Origin: Cordilura impudica
Taxonomy: Eukaryota; Arthropoda; Insecta; Diptera; Scathophagidae
Assembly (NCBI GenBank): GCA_963682025.1
Contig: OY821521.1
Coordinates: forward strand, 195,362,526-195,426,525
Reading direction: 5' to 3'
DNA: 64,000 nucleotides
Below are positions 24,101-34,400 of this stretch, one piece after another. Numbering within the stretch: position 1 is the stretch's first letter; each line of letters opens with the position of its first letter. The translations under genes were made by a program, and so were the position numbers. The notes beneath the pieces were generated by a model. It was given only the letters and a program-made list of their open reading frames with translations, did not search any database and was not told the origin of the DNA.

Positions 24101-24284
24101 CGTTAATAAAGTAATAAATTCTAATGATATTACGGAGAATTCTATTGTAGCCGAAAAAGATAAAACGTTATATTCTAGTTTATATGTATTTTCAATTGGT
24201 TGTAGGTCAAGCAATAATAAGCTCATCTCCAGTTGGTGGATAATAAGTGCCTTTGTAATCGTAATTGAATATAAATTGTATTAA
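16956..24284 (+). CDS. GPI-anchored Ig/FN3 adhesion protein, Wrapper-like, 6 exons
   Basis: This is predicted to be a cell-surface adhesion protein. Exons 16956-17127, 20168-20644, 23108-23554, 23658-23735, 23797-23931 and 24004-24284 join in phase 1 at every intron to give 529 residues. It has a signal peptide (1 to about 19), Ig1 (C54, W65, C109 in the DTGKYYC motif), Ig2 (C152, C197), Ig3 (C240, W252, C305 in DMGMYEC), one FN3 domain (about 328-432), an acidic linker with a DGDDDD run, and a hydrophobic tail (ISSWWIISAFVIVI) that suits a GPI signal. Three Ig domains plus one FN3 plus a GPI anchor is the architecture of Drosophila Wrapper, a midline-glia ligand, and is close to Klingon. Orthology is inferred from architecture and not proven. 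The gene converges on the Ig gene at 31-45 kb and is divergent from ppk. Introns 1 and 2 carry tandem repeats. Confidence 0.88.
17333..18046 (-). repeat. GTCY repeat family A, copy in Wrapper-like intron 1
   Basis: A full-length divergent copy in minus orientation. CGACCGACTATGTGATACCC is at the left, GACGGACGGACGGACATCGC near 17,935, and CACATAGTGGTTTGGGTATA at the right end. Confidence 0.82.
18060..18770 (+). repeat. four diverged tandem units of about 165 bp
   Basis: The landmark TTTGTATGGGA (or near variants), followed by a C-rich CCCCCTTAA-type string and GGAGATAGG...AGGTATGTT, recurs at 18,091, 18,253, 18,423 and 18,583. That gives periods of 160-170 bases. It directly follows the family-A copy. 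A degenerate GACAGACATTGCTAAAT string appears again at about 18,915. Confidence 0.75.
18771..20167 (+). other. remainder of Wrapper-like intron 1
   Basis: Mostly featureless A/T-rich DNA. A family-A fragment (TATATCCAATTCTTGGGCCT and on) lies at about 19,445-19,556. A short motif near 19,205-19,250 (AAAGGGTTTGGTGTTCTCAG) recurs at about 26,338-26,358. No coding signal was seen. Confidence 0.5.
20168..20644 (+). CDS. Wrapper-like exon 2: Ig1 end and Ig2
   Basis: It begins FSFSSVRWLRDEDLL, giving the Ig1 tryptophan, and includes EDTGKYYC and the complete Ig2 (FEIICETEG, NIECTARNG). Acceptor ATTCCAG. A second AG eight bases further in would break phase. Donor TTAT|gtaagt. Confidence 0.92.
20700..21140 (+). 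repeat. GA-rich and TA microsatellites in Wrapper-like intron 2
   Basis: Imperfect GAGA runs at 20,705-20,850 and a TA run followed by GA at 21,090-21,130. Two related segments (GAGCATATTCA...AAAAATCT...TTGAA) flank them near 20,853 and 20,992, suggesting a local duplication of about 140 bases. Confidence 0.8.
22070..22985 (+). repeat. three tandem units of about 307 bp in Wrapper-like intron 2
   Basis: TTGGCCAATAAT recurs at 22,100, 22,405 and 22,713. Each is followed by the same order of landmarks: a CCGGCCCTTAAAG-like string, a CAGTAAATGATGA-like string, a TTTCGAAAT string, then GCCACGCCCCCTTT. The units are diverged but collinear. The array ends about 120 bases before exon 3. Confidence 0.85.
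23108..23554 (+). CDS. Wrapper-like exon 3: Ig3 and start of FN3
   Basis: It reads SPEVRAPQKIYYSKIGGRIQ then LECFVESAPLAKVRWYHAGK and ends in the first FN3 strands (FKLKFRQVPSG). The acceptor AAATAG has a weak pyrimidine tract but is the only one giving the needed phase. Donor TCTG|gtgagt. Confidence 0.88.
23658..23735 (+). CDS. Wrapper-like exon 4: FN3 middle
   Basis: It reads ENILSYTTMTNRPEWNELTI then PSDISIG. The W-x-x-L/I-x-I pattern is typical of FN3 strand E. Acceptor CTTATAG, donor ATAG|gtaaat, phases 1/1. Confidence 0.85.
23797..23931 (+). CDS. Wrapper-like exon 5: FN3 end
   Basis: It reads PIYTTTYTLYGLHPASIYQV then VVLARNHFGWSDSSKILRFA. The 'L.p...Y...v.A.N..G.s..S' block is diagnostic of FN3 strands E-G. 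Confidence 0.9.
24004..24284 (+). CDS. Wrapper-like exon 6: acidic linker and GPI-type tail
   Basis: It begins VEFPNYSTEADKYGIV, continues with an Asn/Asp-rich linker, and ends in a hydrophobic stretch and TAA at 24,282. It has no cytoplasmic domain after the hydrophobic segment. Confidence 0.83.
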
Positions 24285-24287
24285 AGA

Positions 24288-24293
24288 AATAAA
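24288..24293 (+). terminator. poly(A) signal AATAAA of the Wrapper-like gene
   Basis: A canonical AATAAA lies four bases after the stop codon, followed by A-rich DNA. If it is used, the 3' UTR would be extremely short, so a later signal is also possible. Confidence 0.4.
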
Positions 24294-24369
24294 AAACAAA
24301 AAAAAAAAAAACAAAAAATACTTGTAGTCACTACAAAACACATGATAGTTTTCATAATCCAAATGTGTA

Positions 24370-24430
24370 CATGCCTGAGTGTGTGTGTGTGTGTATATAT
24401 ATATATGTACGTATAGAAGTTAGTGAGCTG
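24370..24430 (+). repeat. GT/AT microsatellite downstream of the Wrapper-like gene
   Basis: A short GTGTGTGTGTGTG run followed by TATATATATATA. Confidence 0.8.
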
Positions 24431-24659
24431 GGCAAGTGAACGCATATTAATACTACAGTGGCGCCCAACTGAAAATTTGATTTTTCAATTTAAATTTCGC
24501 GAGCTTATCGAGGTTGCTAGTAGTGTTTTTGAAATCTGTGGTAAATTTCATGTCAATATGGGTTCAATAGTGAAGCGAGTTTTTGTAAAAAAAAAAAAAA
24601 CTAAAAGTGAATTTGGCGATTATGAAGGGTGTTTTTTTTTTTTTGCTTAGATCTTACGA

Positions 24660-25515
24660 AAGGGCTAACTATCAAACGAACTGTCATACTTCACTCATTT
24701 TTTCACACTTATGATTAGTATGCTCTGGCAAATTATCATGAATAGTTTCACGCTTGAACGATGCTGCCAAATTATCAAAATTTACTTTGAAAATCAGTCA
24801 TCGATTTGCCCAACTTATAGATGAATTTGTGATTTTTATGGCGCATATAATCGTCCATCTGAGCAAGCCATCCGTCGAACTGTGGATAGATTTCATACCA
24901 AATACTCTCTAACTGATGCAATCACACCAACACTTCGAAGGAATGTGCGTTCTGTGCGTTCGCCGCTGTAAACGAAATTGTGGAAGAAGCTCCAATTCCA
25001 GTCGCAGGAAGTGGGGCTCTGACCGTCCACTATGTGGAAAATTTTGCGCAAAGATCTGCCATATAAGATCCAGCTGGTGCAGGAATTAAAGCCACGAGAT
25101 CATCACAGGCGCCATTATTTCGCCGATTGGGCTCTAGAGCAATTGGAAACTGACCCGATGTTTTATCGCAAAACTGTGTTTGTTTTAATAAACAAAATTG
25201 CCGCATATGGAGTGAAACAAATCCACAACATACCAGAAAAATGCACCGTTTTGTGTGGTTTTAACGCTGGTGGCATCATCGGACCTTATTTCTTCAAAAA
25301 AGAAGCCTTAGCTCGCGTTACGTTCAATGGAGATCGTTACCGAACCATGATCAATGATTTTTTGTTTGAAAATATGGATGCCATTGATTCGGACGAGATG
25401 TGGTTTCAACAGGATGGCGCTACGTTCCATACGGGCAAGAAATGGACCTGATAGTTAGCCTCCAATGTCGTGTGATTTGACACCTCCAGATTATTTCCTG
25501 CGGTGCTACGTGATA
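24660..25515 (+). pseudogene. Tc1/mariner-superfamily transposase pseudogene with internal deletion
   Basis: Before the longest frame there is a degenerate HTH region (near 24,860 SEQAIRRTVDRFHTKYSLTD can be read). The open frame from 25,032 then reads KIQLVQELKPRDHHRRHYFA, PEKCTVLCGFNAGGIIGPYF and MWFQQDGATFHT, the block around the second catalytic Asp. The first catalytic segment is missing: KTVF jumps to VLINKIAAYG where 'SDEaHF' is expected. The C-terminus resumes in another frame as MSCDLTPPDYF at about 25,465. It matches the arthropod transposases that carry an N-terminal helix-turn-helix and a DDE domain. Not functional. Confidence 0.8.
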
Positions 25516-25594
25516 AAATAGCAAGTTCTTCCAAGAAGGCAGAGTAAATGTTGAACACAAGCGCTCTCCGTTTATGTTTATTAAATTAATTTGC

Positions 25595-25682
25595 AGCACT
25601 AACGACGTATGTCAACCTAAGTTTGATCGTTGACGAATTATTTTCTCAGAAAACGACACATAGCGACATACGTTGTTAATGA
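25595..25682. repeat. short inverted repeat
   Basis: TAACGACGTATGTC at 25,600 and GACATACGTTGTTA at 25,665 are complementary with one mismatch. Related GACATA and ACTTATGTC strings continue to 25,920. It is possibly a small MITE. Confidence 0.45.
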
Positions 25683-26386
25683 AAGAAAATGCAAAATAAT
25701 TTTGGATTATTTTTCAGTTTATAACCACTTATAAAAACTTGTGTGCTTATTTCTGTTATTTTTTGTCACTATTATTCTTGATACGTTGTTATATTCTCAT
25801 CCTAAGTCCCGTTAAGTTTTTGTTGACGAACAAAAAAATCAAGCAACAACAACTTATGTCTACATGGGTGGTTGCATTGGTAGTTTTCTTTTTCAAAGAA
25901 AACTACGTTTGCCGACATAAGTAGTTTAATCTGCACACACTTTAAGTGTTATTTACATATTGTTTTTTTCGTTCTTCTCCAGGATCTATTCCTCTGAAGA
26001 TTTATGACTCAAAATTTTATATAAAGTATTTATTGCCCATATCTACAGGACTGTTAAATAAAAATAATTTCAAATATAACGTTTTTGGCTCCCCTGAACA
26101 TTTTGATTTTATGACATACGCGCTTATTCTAGAAAACCACAGAAATTTGAATAAATAAATATGTTCAATGTGTCTTTCATAGAAATGTGTCATTTAAATC
26201 GGTGATTTATATTTTGGGAATTCATTCAATGACCTATAACATTGTGGAACATTTTCGGGGTAATTTTTTGAGGGGGGGAGGGGGGTGAGAAATTCCAAGT
26301 CAGGGTGAAACTATTAGGCCAGTATAGTAAAACTACAAAAGGGTTTGGCGTTCTCAGGCCAAACTTCTTATATGACCAGTTTTTTT
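25683..26386. other. intergenic DNA, nothing recognised
   Basis: It contains open frames of 60-72 codons without recognisable domains and a G-run near 26,272-26,287. No gene is supported. Confidence 0.4.
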
Positions 26387-26592
26387 TGATGTGTAAACAT
26401 CTATACGCGCAGGGGGGTAAATTTCTAATTCGCAATACAATCACAAAAACAGCGTAATATGTGAGCGTAAGATCTTACGCGTGATTGTTTGGTGAAAAAA
26501 TTATGATATGAAATAACCTTTTTGTTGCTGTTTTCTGCATTTTATTTATTACCAGATGTTTACACATCTCCCCTGTGATCGGACTCACATGA
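26387..26592 (+). mobile_element. family-C element, short copy 1 of a head-to-tail pair
   Basis: It begins GATGTGTAAACATCTATACG, then CGCAGGGGGGTAAATTTC. It ends TAGATGTTTACACATCT-like followed by CCCCTGTGATCGGACTCACA. Both ends contain the motif GATGTGTAAACATCTA in opposite orientation. It contains no coding sequence and no 7-bp satellite. Confidence 0.75.
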
Positions 26593-26596
26593 TTTT

Positions 26597-26973
26597 TGAT
26601 GTGTTAACATCTATACGCGCAGGGGGGTAAATTTCTATTTCACAATACAATCACAAAAACAGCGTAACTCATATCGGTGTGAGCTGAAGCAGATAACGCT
26701 GTGTGACGTATGCTTGTATTGGTGAAAAAATTATGATATAACATTGTTGTTTTATGCCACTTTTTTAAAAGCGTCATCTATGTATCACTTATATACGTTT
26801 ATATTGGGATATTTTTAACGTTTTACAGCAAATGGTTGTTGAATTAGCTGAAACAGTTTTTGCTATAAGTGATACATAGATGACGCTTTCTGTTTGATTT
26901 TAAAAAATGACATTAAAAAATCTTTAATTACTAGATGTTTACACATCTTCCCTGTGATGGGACTCACATGATT
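26597..26973 (+). mobile_element. family-C element, copy 2, with internal perfect hairpin
   Basis: It follows copy 1 after four Ts with the same start (GATGTGTTAACATCTATACG) and end. Inside, 26,771-26,793 and 26,864-26,886 are perfect 23-base reverse complements (GCGTCATCTATG... / ...CATAGATGACGC) around a 70-base loop. Confidence 0.78.
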
Positions 26974-26986
26974 TTTTTTTTGTATA

Positions 26987-27056
26987 AGAACAACTATGGA
27001 GCGTATGATAATTATTAAACAAAAAATTCATTCATCATACGTTCCATAGTTGTTCT
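26987..27056. repeat. 70-base hairpin with 23-bp arms
   Basis: AGAACAACTATGGAGCGTAT continuing to GAT pairs with ATCATACGTTCCATAGTTGT continuing to TCT, with one mismatch and a 24-base A/T-rich loop. It could be a minimal MITE or a microRNA-like foldback. There is no evidence of expression. Confidence 0.6.
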
Positions 27057-27689
27057 GATATTTTTGTCCTATTCCTAAGGACTCAATTCCTGACCTGAAT
27101 TCATTTTGTTTATAAATCCATTAACGGTTTGCTGATAAAAATTCCAACTGACAAAAGTCTTTGCGAATTCATTTAATATTATATTCAAGTCTTTAAAATA
27201 TTTAACTTTTATACTTGATTCCTTAAAAGATTGCATGTTTTCTTTATGCTTAGAAAGTCTTAACTTTACTTTTAAGTTCCTAAAAGATTTTACTTTTACG
27301 TTAGAACTTTACTTTTCAGTTAGATCAAAAAGACCTAACTTCTCTCTTAATTACTAAAGAAGCTTTTCATTTCTCTTATATCCCTTAAATATTAAACATT
27401 CGCTATTATTCTCTTAAAGATTTTACTTTTCTTTTCACTTCAGAAATCTTTTCTGATTCCATAATATTTAAAGTTTTTATATTATTCGCATTTAATTATA
27501 TCTAATTGTATATATTCTTTTCTTATTTACGCTCATGCTTAAATAATTTGTTGCGATCTTCTTTGATATGTGCTTACACTACCTAGCAGAAAAATTATGA
27601 AGATGAATTTTTTTCTGCTTGACCTCATATAAAAAAAAATTAGAAAACAGATTGGTATACTTGAAATAGTTTATAAAAACGCCAAAAAC
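27057..27689. other. intergenic DNA, nothing recognised
   Basis: A/T-rich DNA with many CTTTTACTTT-like strings that may be very diverged minisatellite. No gene seen. Confidence 0.35.
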
Positions 27690-30495
27690 ATAAGAAAAGG
27701 CAATTTTTTAAGAGAATTAACTTTTTAAGAAAAAGTAATTTTTTAAGAAGAAGTACTTTTTTAAGAAATGGTATTTATTATAAGAAGAGGTACTTTTCTA
27801 AGCAAAGGTCCTTTTTTTAAGCAAAAAGTACTTATTTAAGAAAAACAAGGGTTTTTCAGAAAAAGTAAAGTTTTAAAGAAAAGGTACTTTTTAAGAAGGG
27901 GTACTTTTTTATAAAAGGTACTTTTTAATAGAAGGTACTTTTTTTTTTTAAAGAAAAACTACTTTTTAAGCAGCGGTACTTTTTTAAGACTTAAATTTTT
28001 TTAAGAAATGGTACTTTTTAAAGAAAAAGTCGGGTTTTTGAGAAAAAGGACTTTCATAATAAAATGTACTTTTCTAAGAATAACTAAAGTTTTTAAGAAA
28101 AGGTACTTTTTTTATAAAATATACTTTTTTAAGAAGAGGTACTTTTAAAGAAAACATATTTTTGAAAAAGAGGTTATTTTTTTAAGAAAAGGCAATAATT
28201 TATAAAAAAGGTACTTCTTTTAAAAAAGGTAATTTTTTAAGAAAAGGTACTTTATTCAAAAAGGTACTTTTTTAAGAAAATGTACTTTTTTAATAAAAGG
28301 TACTTTTTTTTAAAGAAAGAGTGCTTTTTAAGCAGCGGTTCTTTTTTAATACAATGTATTTTTTTAAGAAAAGGTGCTTTTTAAGAAGGGGTACTTTTTT
28401 ATAAAAGGTACTTTTTAATAGAAGGTACTTTTTTTTTAAGAAAAACTACTTTTTAAGCAGCGGTACTTTTTTAAGACAGTGAACTTTTTAAGAAATGGTA
28501 CTTTTTAAAGAAAAAGTCAGTTTTGAGAAAAAGGACTTTCATAATAAAATGTACTTTTCTAAGAATAACTTAAGTTGTTAAGAAAAGGTACTGTTTTATA
28601 AAATATAGTTTTTTAAGAAAAGGTACTCTTAAAGAAAACATATTTTTGAAAAAGAGGTTATTTTTTTAAGAAAAGGCAATAATTTATAAAAAATGTACTT
28701 CTTTTAAGAAAAGGTAATTTTTTAAGAAAAGGTACTTATTTTAAAAAGGTACTTTTTTAAGAAAATGTACTTTTTTAATAAAAGGTACTTTTTTTTTTTT
28801 TTAAAGAAAAAGTGCTTTTTAAGCAGCGGTTCTTTTTTAAGACAATGTATTTTTTTAAGAAAAGGTACTTTTTAAGAAGGGGTACTTTTTTATAAAAGGT
28901 ACTTTTTAATAGAAGGTACTTTTTTTTTAAGAAAAAGTACTTTTTAAGCAGCGGTGCTTTTTTAAGACAGTGAACTTTTTTAAGAAATGGTACTTTTTAA
29001 AGAAAAAGTCGATTTTTTGAGAGAAAGTACTTTCATAATAAAATGTACTTTTTTAAGAATAACTAAAGTTTTTAAGAAAAGGTACTTTTTTTTATAAAAT
29101 ATACTTTTTTAAGAAAAGGTACTTTTAAAGAAAACATATTTTTGAAAAAGAGGTTATTTTTTTAAGAAAAGGAAATAATTTATAAAAAAAGGTACTTCTT
29201 TTAAGAAAAGGTAATTTTTTAAGAAAAGGTACTTTTTTCAAAAAGGTACTTTTTTAAGAAAATGTACTTTTTTAATAAAAGGTACTTTTTTTAAAGAAAG
29301 AGTGCTTTTTAAGCAGCGGTTCTTTTTTAATACAATGTATTTTTTTAAGAAAAGGTACTTTTTAAAGAAAAAGTCGGTTTTTTGAGAAAAGATACTTTCT
29401 TAATTAAGTGTACTTTTCAAAGAATAAGTAAAGTTTTTAAGAAAATTTACTTTTTATATAAGATAATATTTTAATAAGATGTACTTTTAAAGAAAACGTA
29501 TTTTTTAAAAAAGGTACTTATTTTAAAAAGGTACTTTTGTAAGAAAATATCTTTTTTAAGAAAATTTACTATTTTAAGAAAAAGTACTTTTTTAAGAAAT
29601 GGTACTTTTTAAAGAAAATTTACTTATTTTAAGACAAGTAAAACAAGTAAATTTTTTTAAAAAAGTACCTTTTCTTAAAAAAATGTACTTGTTTTAAGAA
29701 ACAGTAATTTTTTTAAGAAAAGGTACTTTTTTAAGAAAATTTACTTTTTAAGAAAATATACTTTTTATACAAGGTACTTTCTTAAGAAATGGTATTTTTT
29801 AAGAAAAGGTACTTTTTTAAGAAAAGGAACTTTTTGAAGAAAAGTACTTTTTTAAGACAAGGTAATTTTTTTAATAAAAGGTACTTTTCTTAAAAAGGGT
29901 GATTTTTTAAATAAAATATACTTTTTTTAAGAAAAGATACTTTATTTAAGAAATTTTGTTTTTTAAGAAAAGGTAGGAAGGAAATTTACTTTTTTAAAAA
30001 CAGGTACTTTTTAAAGAAAATATACTTTTTGCAGAAAGACACTTTTTTAAGAAAAGGTACTTTTTTAAGAAGAGGTAATTTTTAATATAAATACTTTTTA
30101 AACAGAAATATTTTATTAAGAAAAGGAACTTCATTAAGAAAAAGGTACTTTTTTAAGAAAAGGAACTTTTTGAAGAAATGTACTTTATTAAGACAAGGTA
30201 TTTTTTTTATAAAAGGTACTTTTCTTAAAAAGGGTGCTTTTTTAAATAAAAATACTCTTTTAAGAAAATATACTTTTTTAAGAAATTTTGCTTTCTATGA
30301 AAAGGTACTTTTTGAAGGAAATTTACTTGTTTAAAAACAGGTACTTTTTAAAGAAGATATACGTACTTATTGCAGAAAGACACATTTTTAAGAAAAGGTA
30401 CTTTTTTAAGAGGAGGTAAATTTTAATAAAAATACTTTTTAAACAGAAATATTTTATTAAGAAAAGAAACTTCATTAAGAAAAAGTACTTTTTTA
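27690..30495 (-). repeat. 18-bp minisatellite, array E2, with 490-bp higher-order units
   Basis: The same unit as E1 in the opposite orientation (AAGAAAAGGTACTTTTTT). TTAAGAAGGGGTACTTTTTT recurs at 27,891, 28,381 and 28,872, and AAGCAGCGG recurs in a matching paired pattern, so units of about 490 bases were duplicated at least three times. It lies between the convergent 3' ends of the two Ig genes. Confidence 0.9.
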
Positions 30496-31274
30496 GTTAA
30501 AATCTGAATCTAAATCAAATAGTGTGTAAAGCATCTCACAAAAAAAAAAAATGCCAAGCAAATGAAGATTTTAGAATTGATTAGAATCCAGATCTAGTAG
30601 GCTTTATCTAGTGGGCTTTATTCTGGGACCGGAAATAACTATATTGTAAAACTTTGAGTTTTAATCACGTGTAATTGAAACTTAGATACATAACTGTATT
30701 TTTAATAATTTCTCATAATTGTTTGATAGTTTTAATGAAATTAAGTAATTTTTCAAATTTTTTTTAATATACAAACATTCTTATAATTTTAGGTACATAT
30801 AAATCCATGTATTTCGAATTCGAGAGAAAGTATAGTACATACCTGTAGAACCTTAATCGATCACTTACCTTATTAAAAAAGTTAAATTTAACTCATCATT
30901 AAATCATTGTGAAAAACTTTATCATTTCTTATTTTTTCAACCAGGTACTGTACGATTTACACTATTCCAACGCAAAACCTTGTGAGCCACTTAATATGAA
31001 TTAGTTTCACATTATCGTGTTAATATTGACACAGACGTGCAAAAATACACAGACGCTTGAACTTTATAAATTCTATTAAAGAAATCATTACCATTTAAAT
31101 CTTATCTCGTACTCAATTTTTTTAAGAACCAATTAAATAGCTTTAGAAGTTAATTTTTTGAAGATTTGTTTTTTATTCAAATTTAACTAAAATAATTTAG
31201 GTGTTTATGACTATCTATTTGGTTAGTGTAATTATACATATACATACATAAATATATACTTATGAGAGCTAAGT
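30496..31274. other. downstream flank of the second Ig gene
   Basis: A/T-rich sequence containing the gene's 3' UTR on the minus strand. A plus-strand TTTATT near 31,172 (AATAAA on the minus strand) could serve as its poly(A) signal. No other gene seen. Confidence 0.4.
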
Positions 31275-31414
31275 TTAGTTATAATTTAAAACAAGTAACA
31301 GGGATAACAATAGAATACTTTGCGAACAGATGTTTACAGGCGGCGATGTACTACCCGTGGATCCGAAACCAGCCATAGCCAACCTGTCATTTCCGGATGG
31401 ATTATCTTTGTCAT
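31275..31414 (-). CDS. second Ig gene exon 7: GPI-type tail
   Basis: It reads DDKDNPSGNDRLAMAGFGST, a small-residue stretch (GSTSPP), then SILLLSLLLVLNYN and TAA. The phase-1 acceptor AAATTATAG fits the previous donor across a 2-kb intron that holds a minisatellite. Small residues followed by a terminal hydrophobic run fit a GPI attachment signal. Confidence 0.83.
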
Positions 31415-34400
31415 CTATAATTTTCAATAAATGTTCAATTAGTTTTTATACCAAATAACAAAGAAAGTTAACAAAGAGAGTTATTCTAATGTTTTCTGAT
31501 TCATCAATCTTTTCATAGCTTATCCAGTATTTTATTTGCTTCCCGATTTTCCAACAACTACCCCTCTTCTATATTCTATATTTGTGATTATTATTTGTGA
31601 AACTGAAAGTCCACCTTAAAATTTGAAATCTTAGTGTCATTAATTTAATCTTAAGGAATCTTATGGCTTCCTAATTTCAAAACTAAGTTCTAACCGAAAA
31701 TATCCTGAGTTATTTTGAAGAAAATTTATTAAACCATTTTCGACCATATTCTCGAAAATGGCTCTAAGTATCTGTGTCCTAACAAGTATTTTGAAAATTG
31801 GAGGGCATAAGCTTTCTTCTGATATATCACTAATGCTGAGAGACATTCCTAATTAAGAATCAAGAAATTTTGTAGTAAAAATATAGGCCAGATTTTTCTT
31901 TTAAGTTAAAAAAGTACATTAAAAAAAAATTATAATTTCCTAAAAAAGTATTTTTCTGAAAAAGTACATTTCTTAAAAAGTATATTTTTTTTTAATGAAG
32001 TACCTTTTTTAAAAAGTGCCTTTTCTTAAAAAAATACATTTGCTTAAAGAAATACATTTCCTTAAATATGTACCTTAACTTAAAAAATCAACTTTTCTCA
32101 AAATAGTAACTTTTCTTAAAAAAGTACATTTTTTTAAAAAAAAGTACCATTTACTTAAAAAAGTACCTTTACTCAAAAAACTACCTTTTTCTTAAAAAAG
32201 TACATTTTCTCAAAAAATGCCCGTTCTTAAAAAACTACCTTTCCAAAAATAAGTACATTTTCTCAAAAATGCCCGTTCTTAAAAAGTACCTTTCCGTAAA
32301 AAAGTAACTTTTCTCAACAAAAAAAATTCTTAGTAAAGTAAATTTTCTTAAAAAAGTAAATTTTCTTAAAAAAATATTTTTTCTTAAAAAAGTATTTTTT
32401 CTTAAAAAAGTGCCTTTTCGTACTTTTTTATAAAAATAATTTTTTAAGAAAATTTACTTTTTTAAGAAAATTTACTTTTTTTTTTTTAAGAAAAGACAAT
32501 TTTTAAGAAGAGGAACTTTTTTAAGAAAAGGGTTTTTTTTAAGCAAAACGTAAAGTAAAGTCTTAAAGAAAACGTTCTTTAAGAAGGGGTACATTTGTTA
32601 ATAAAAGGTACTTTTTTTAATATAAGGTACTGTTTTTAAGGTACTTTTTTCAAGAAAAAGTACTTGTAAAAGTACCGTTACATACTTTTTTTTACGAAAA
32701 GGTGCTTTTTAAAGAAAAAGTCGGTTTTTGAGAAAAGGTACTTTCTTAATAAAATGTACTTCTCTAAGAATAAGTAAAACTTTCAAGAAAATGTACTTTT
32801 TTATAAAAATACTTTGGTAACAAAAAAAAAAATACTTTTTAAGAAAATTTACTTTTTTTAAGAAAAGACAATTTTTAAGAAGATGTACTTTTTTAAGAAA
32901 AGGTATTTTTTTTTTAAAGAGGTAATGATAATTTTTTATTTAAAAGAGATGCTTTTTTTTAATTACTTTTTAAGCAACCGGACTTTTTTAAGACAATGTG
33001 CTTTTGTGTGAAAATTTACTTTTTAAAGAAAAAATCGGTTTTTTTGAGAAAAGGTACCTTTAAGAAAAAGTCCTTTTTATAAAACATACTTTTCTAATAA
33101 ACGTAAAAAAGTAAAAAAAAAAGAAATTCTTAAAAAGTGCCTTTTCTTAAAAAAGTAAATTTTCTTAAAAAGTAAATTTTCTTAAAAAAGTAAATTTTCT
33201 TAAAAAAGTATTTTTTCTTAAAAAAGTATTTTTTCTTAAAAAAGTGCCTTTTCGTAAAAAGTACCTTTTCTCAAGAAATACCTTTCCTTAAAAAGTGAAT
33301 TTTCTTTAAAATGTTTTTAAGCTACCCCCCCATCTCTGAAATATCGTATCTGTAGCCAAATCCTAAAATTTTTAATCCTCTGGTACTCTCATCAGCTCAA
33401 GGTTTTATTCTTAACTTCAATAGGAATTTTTATATAAACTTCCAAAGATATCATTCTACTCACCCTCCTCCTCCACATCATTATCATCTTTAATTTGAAA
33501 TATAAACGGTGTCGAAAACTTGGACCATCCAACAATGTTTTTAGTTTTCATACGTGTTTGCCATTCGCCCGGTATCAATTTCATTTCATGCGTTACTTTC
33601 CAAATGCCATTCTCGTGACGTTGCGTGTGTATCACTGTGGTGGAACTCCACGTGTAAGCCTTAAAATATAATTATCTTTAAATAAATATTTTCAAAATGA
33701 TTATCAAAGACATCGTTGACGTACGCCTGCCATTTTGTAGTCCAATACGGCTTCCGATAACGATTGCAGACTTCTTACCAACCATTGTATCGTAATTTTT
33801 TGGCCCTCAATGGTGACGTTTTCAAGTTGACCCCTCTCGGGCTCTAACATTAGATGTGTCCTTAGCTGATTTGAGCCAATAGCATTCTAAATTATAAGAA
33901 AAGATATAATTTTTGTTCTCAGATTTCAATATCTGATTAATTACCTCAGCTTGGCATATATATTCTCCTAAATCATCGGTTGTAACATCTCTGACGGTGA
34001 GTGTAGTGCGATTGTAATGTCTTTCCGTGGCATATGTTATCATGTACTTTTCGGAATAACTAAGTGGTCGATTATTTTTTAGCCAATGGGTAATGGCTAT
34101 AGGATCTCCTCTGTAGTCACAATATAAATCTGCTATTCCGCCGATTTCTGTATTAATATGATGTCGATGTGTTGTCACTTTCGGTTTATATTGAACTGCA
34201 ATACTAAATAAACCATGTCGAGGTTTTTCCCCATCGTCATCATCCAAACACTGATAAATGCCACTGTGATAATCATTAATGTCACTTAATATTATTGAAC
34301 CATCTTCCAATTCACCGATAGTCTCATTAACACGATGTCCCTAAGAAGGGTTGGGTGAAAATTTTTATTTTATTTTTGGTTTTTGATTTAAAAAGAAAAA

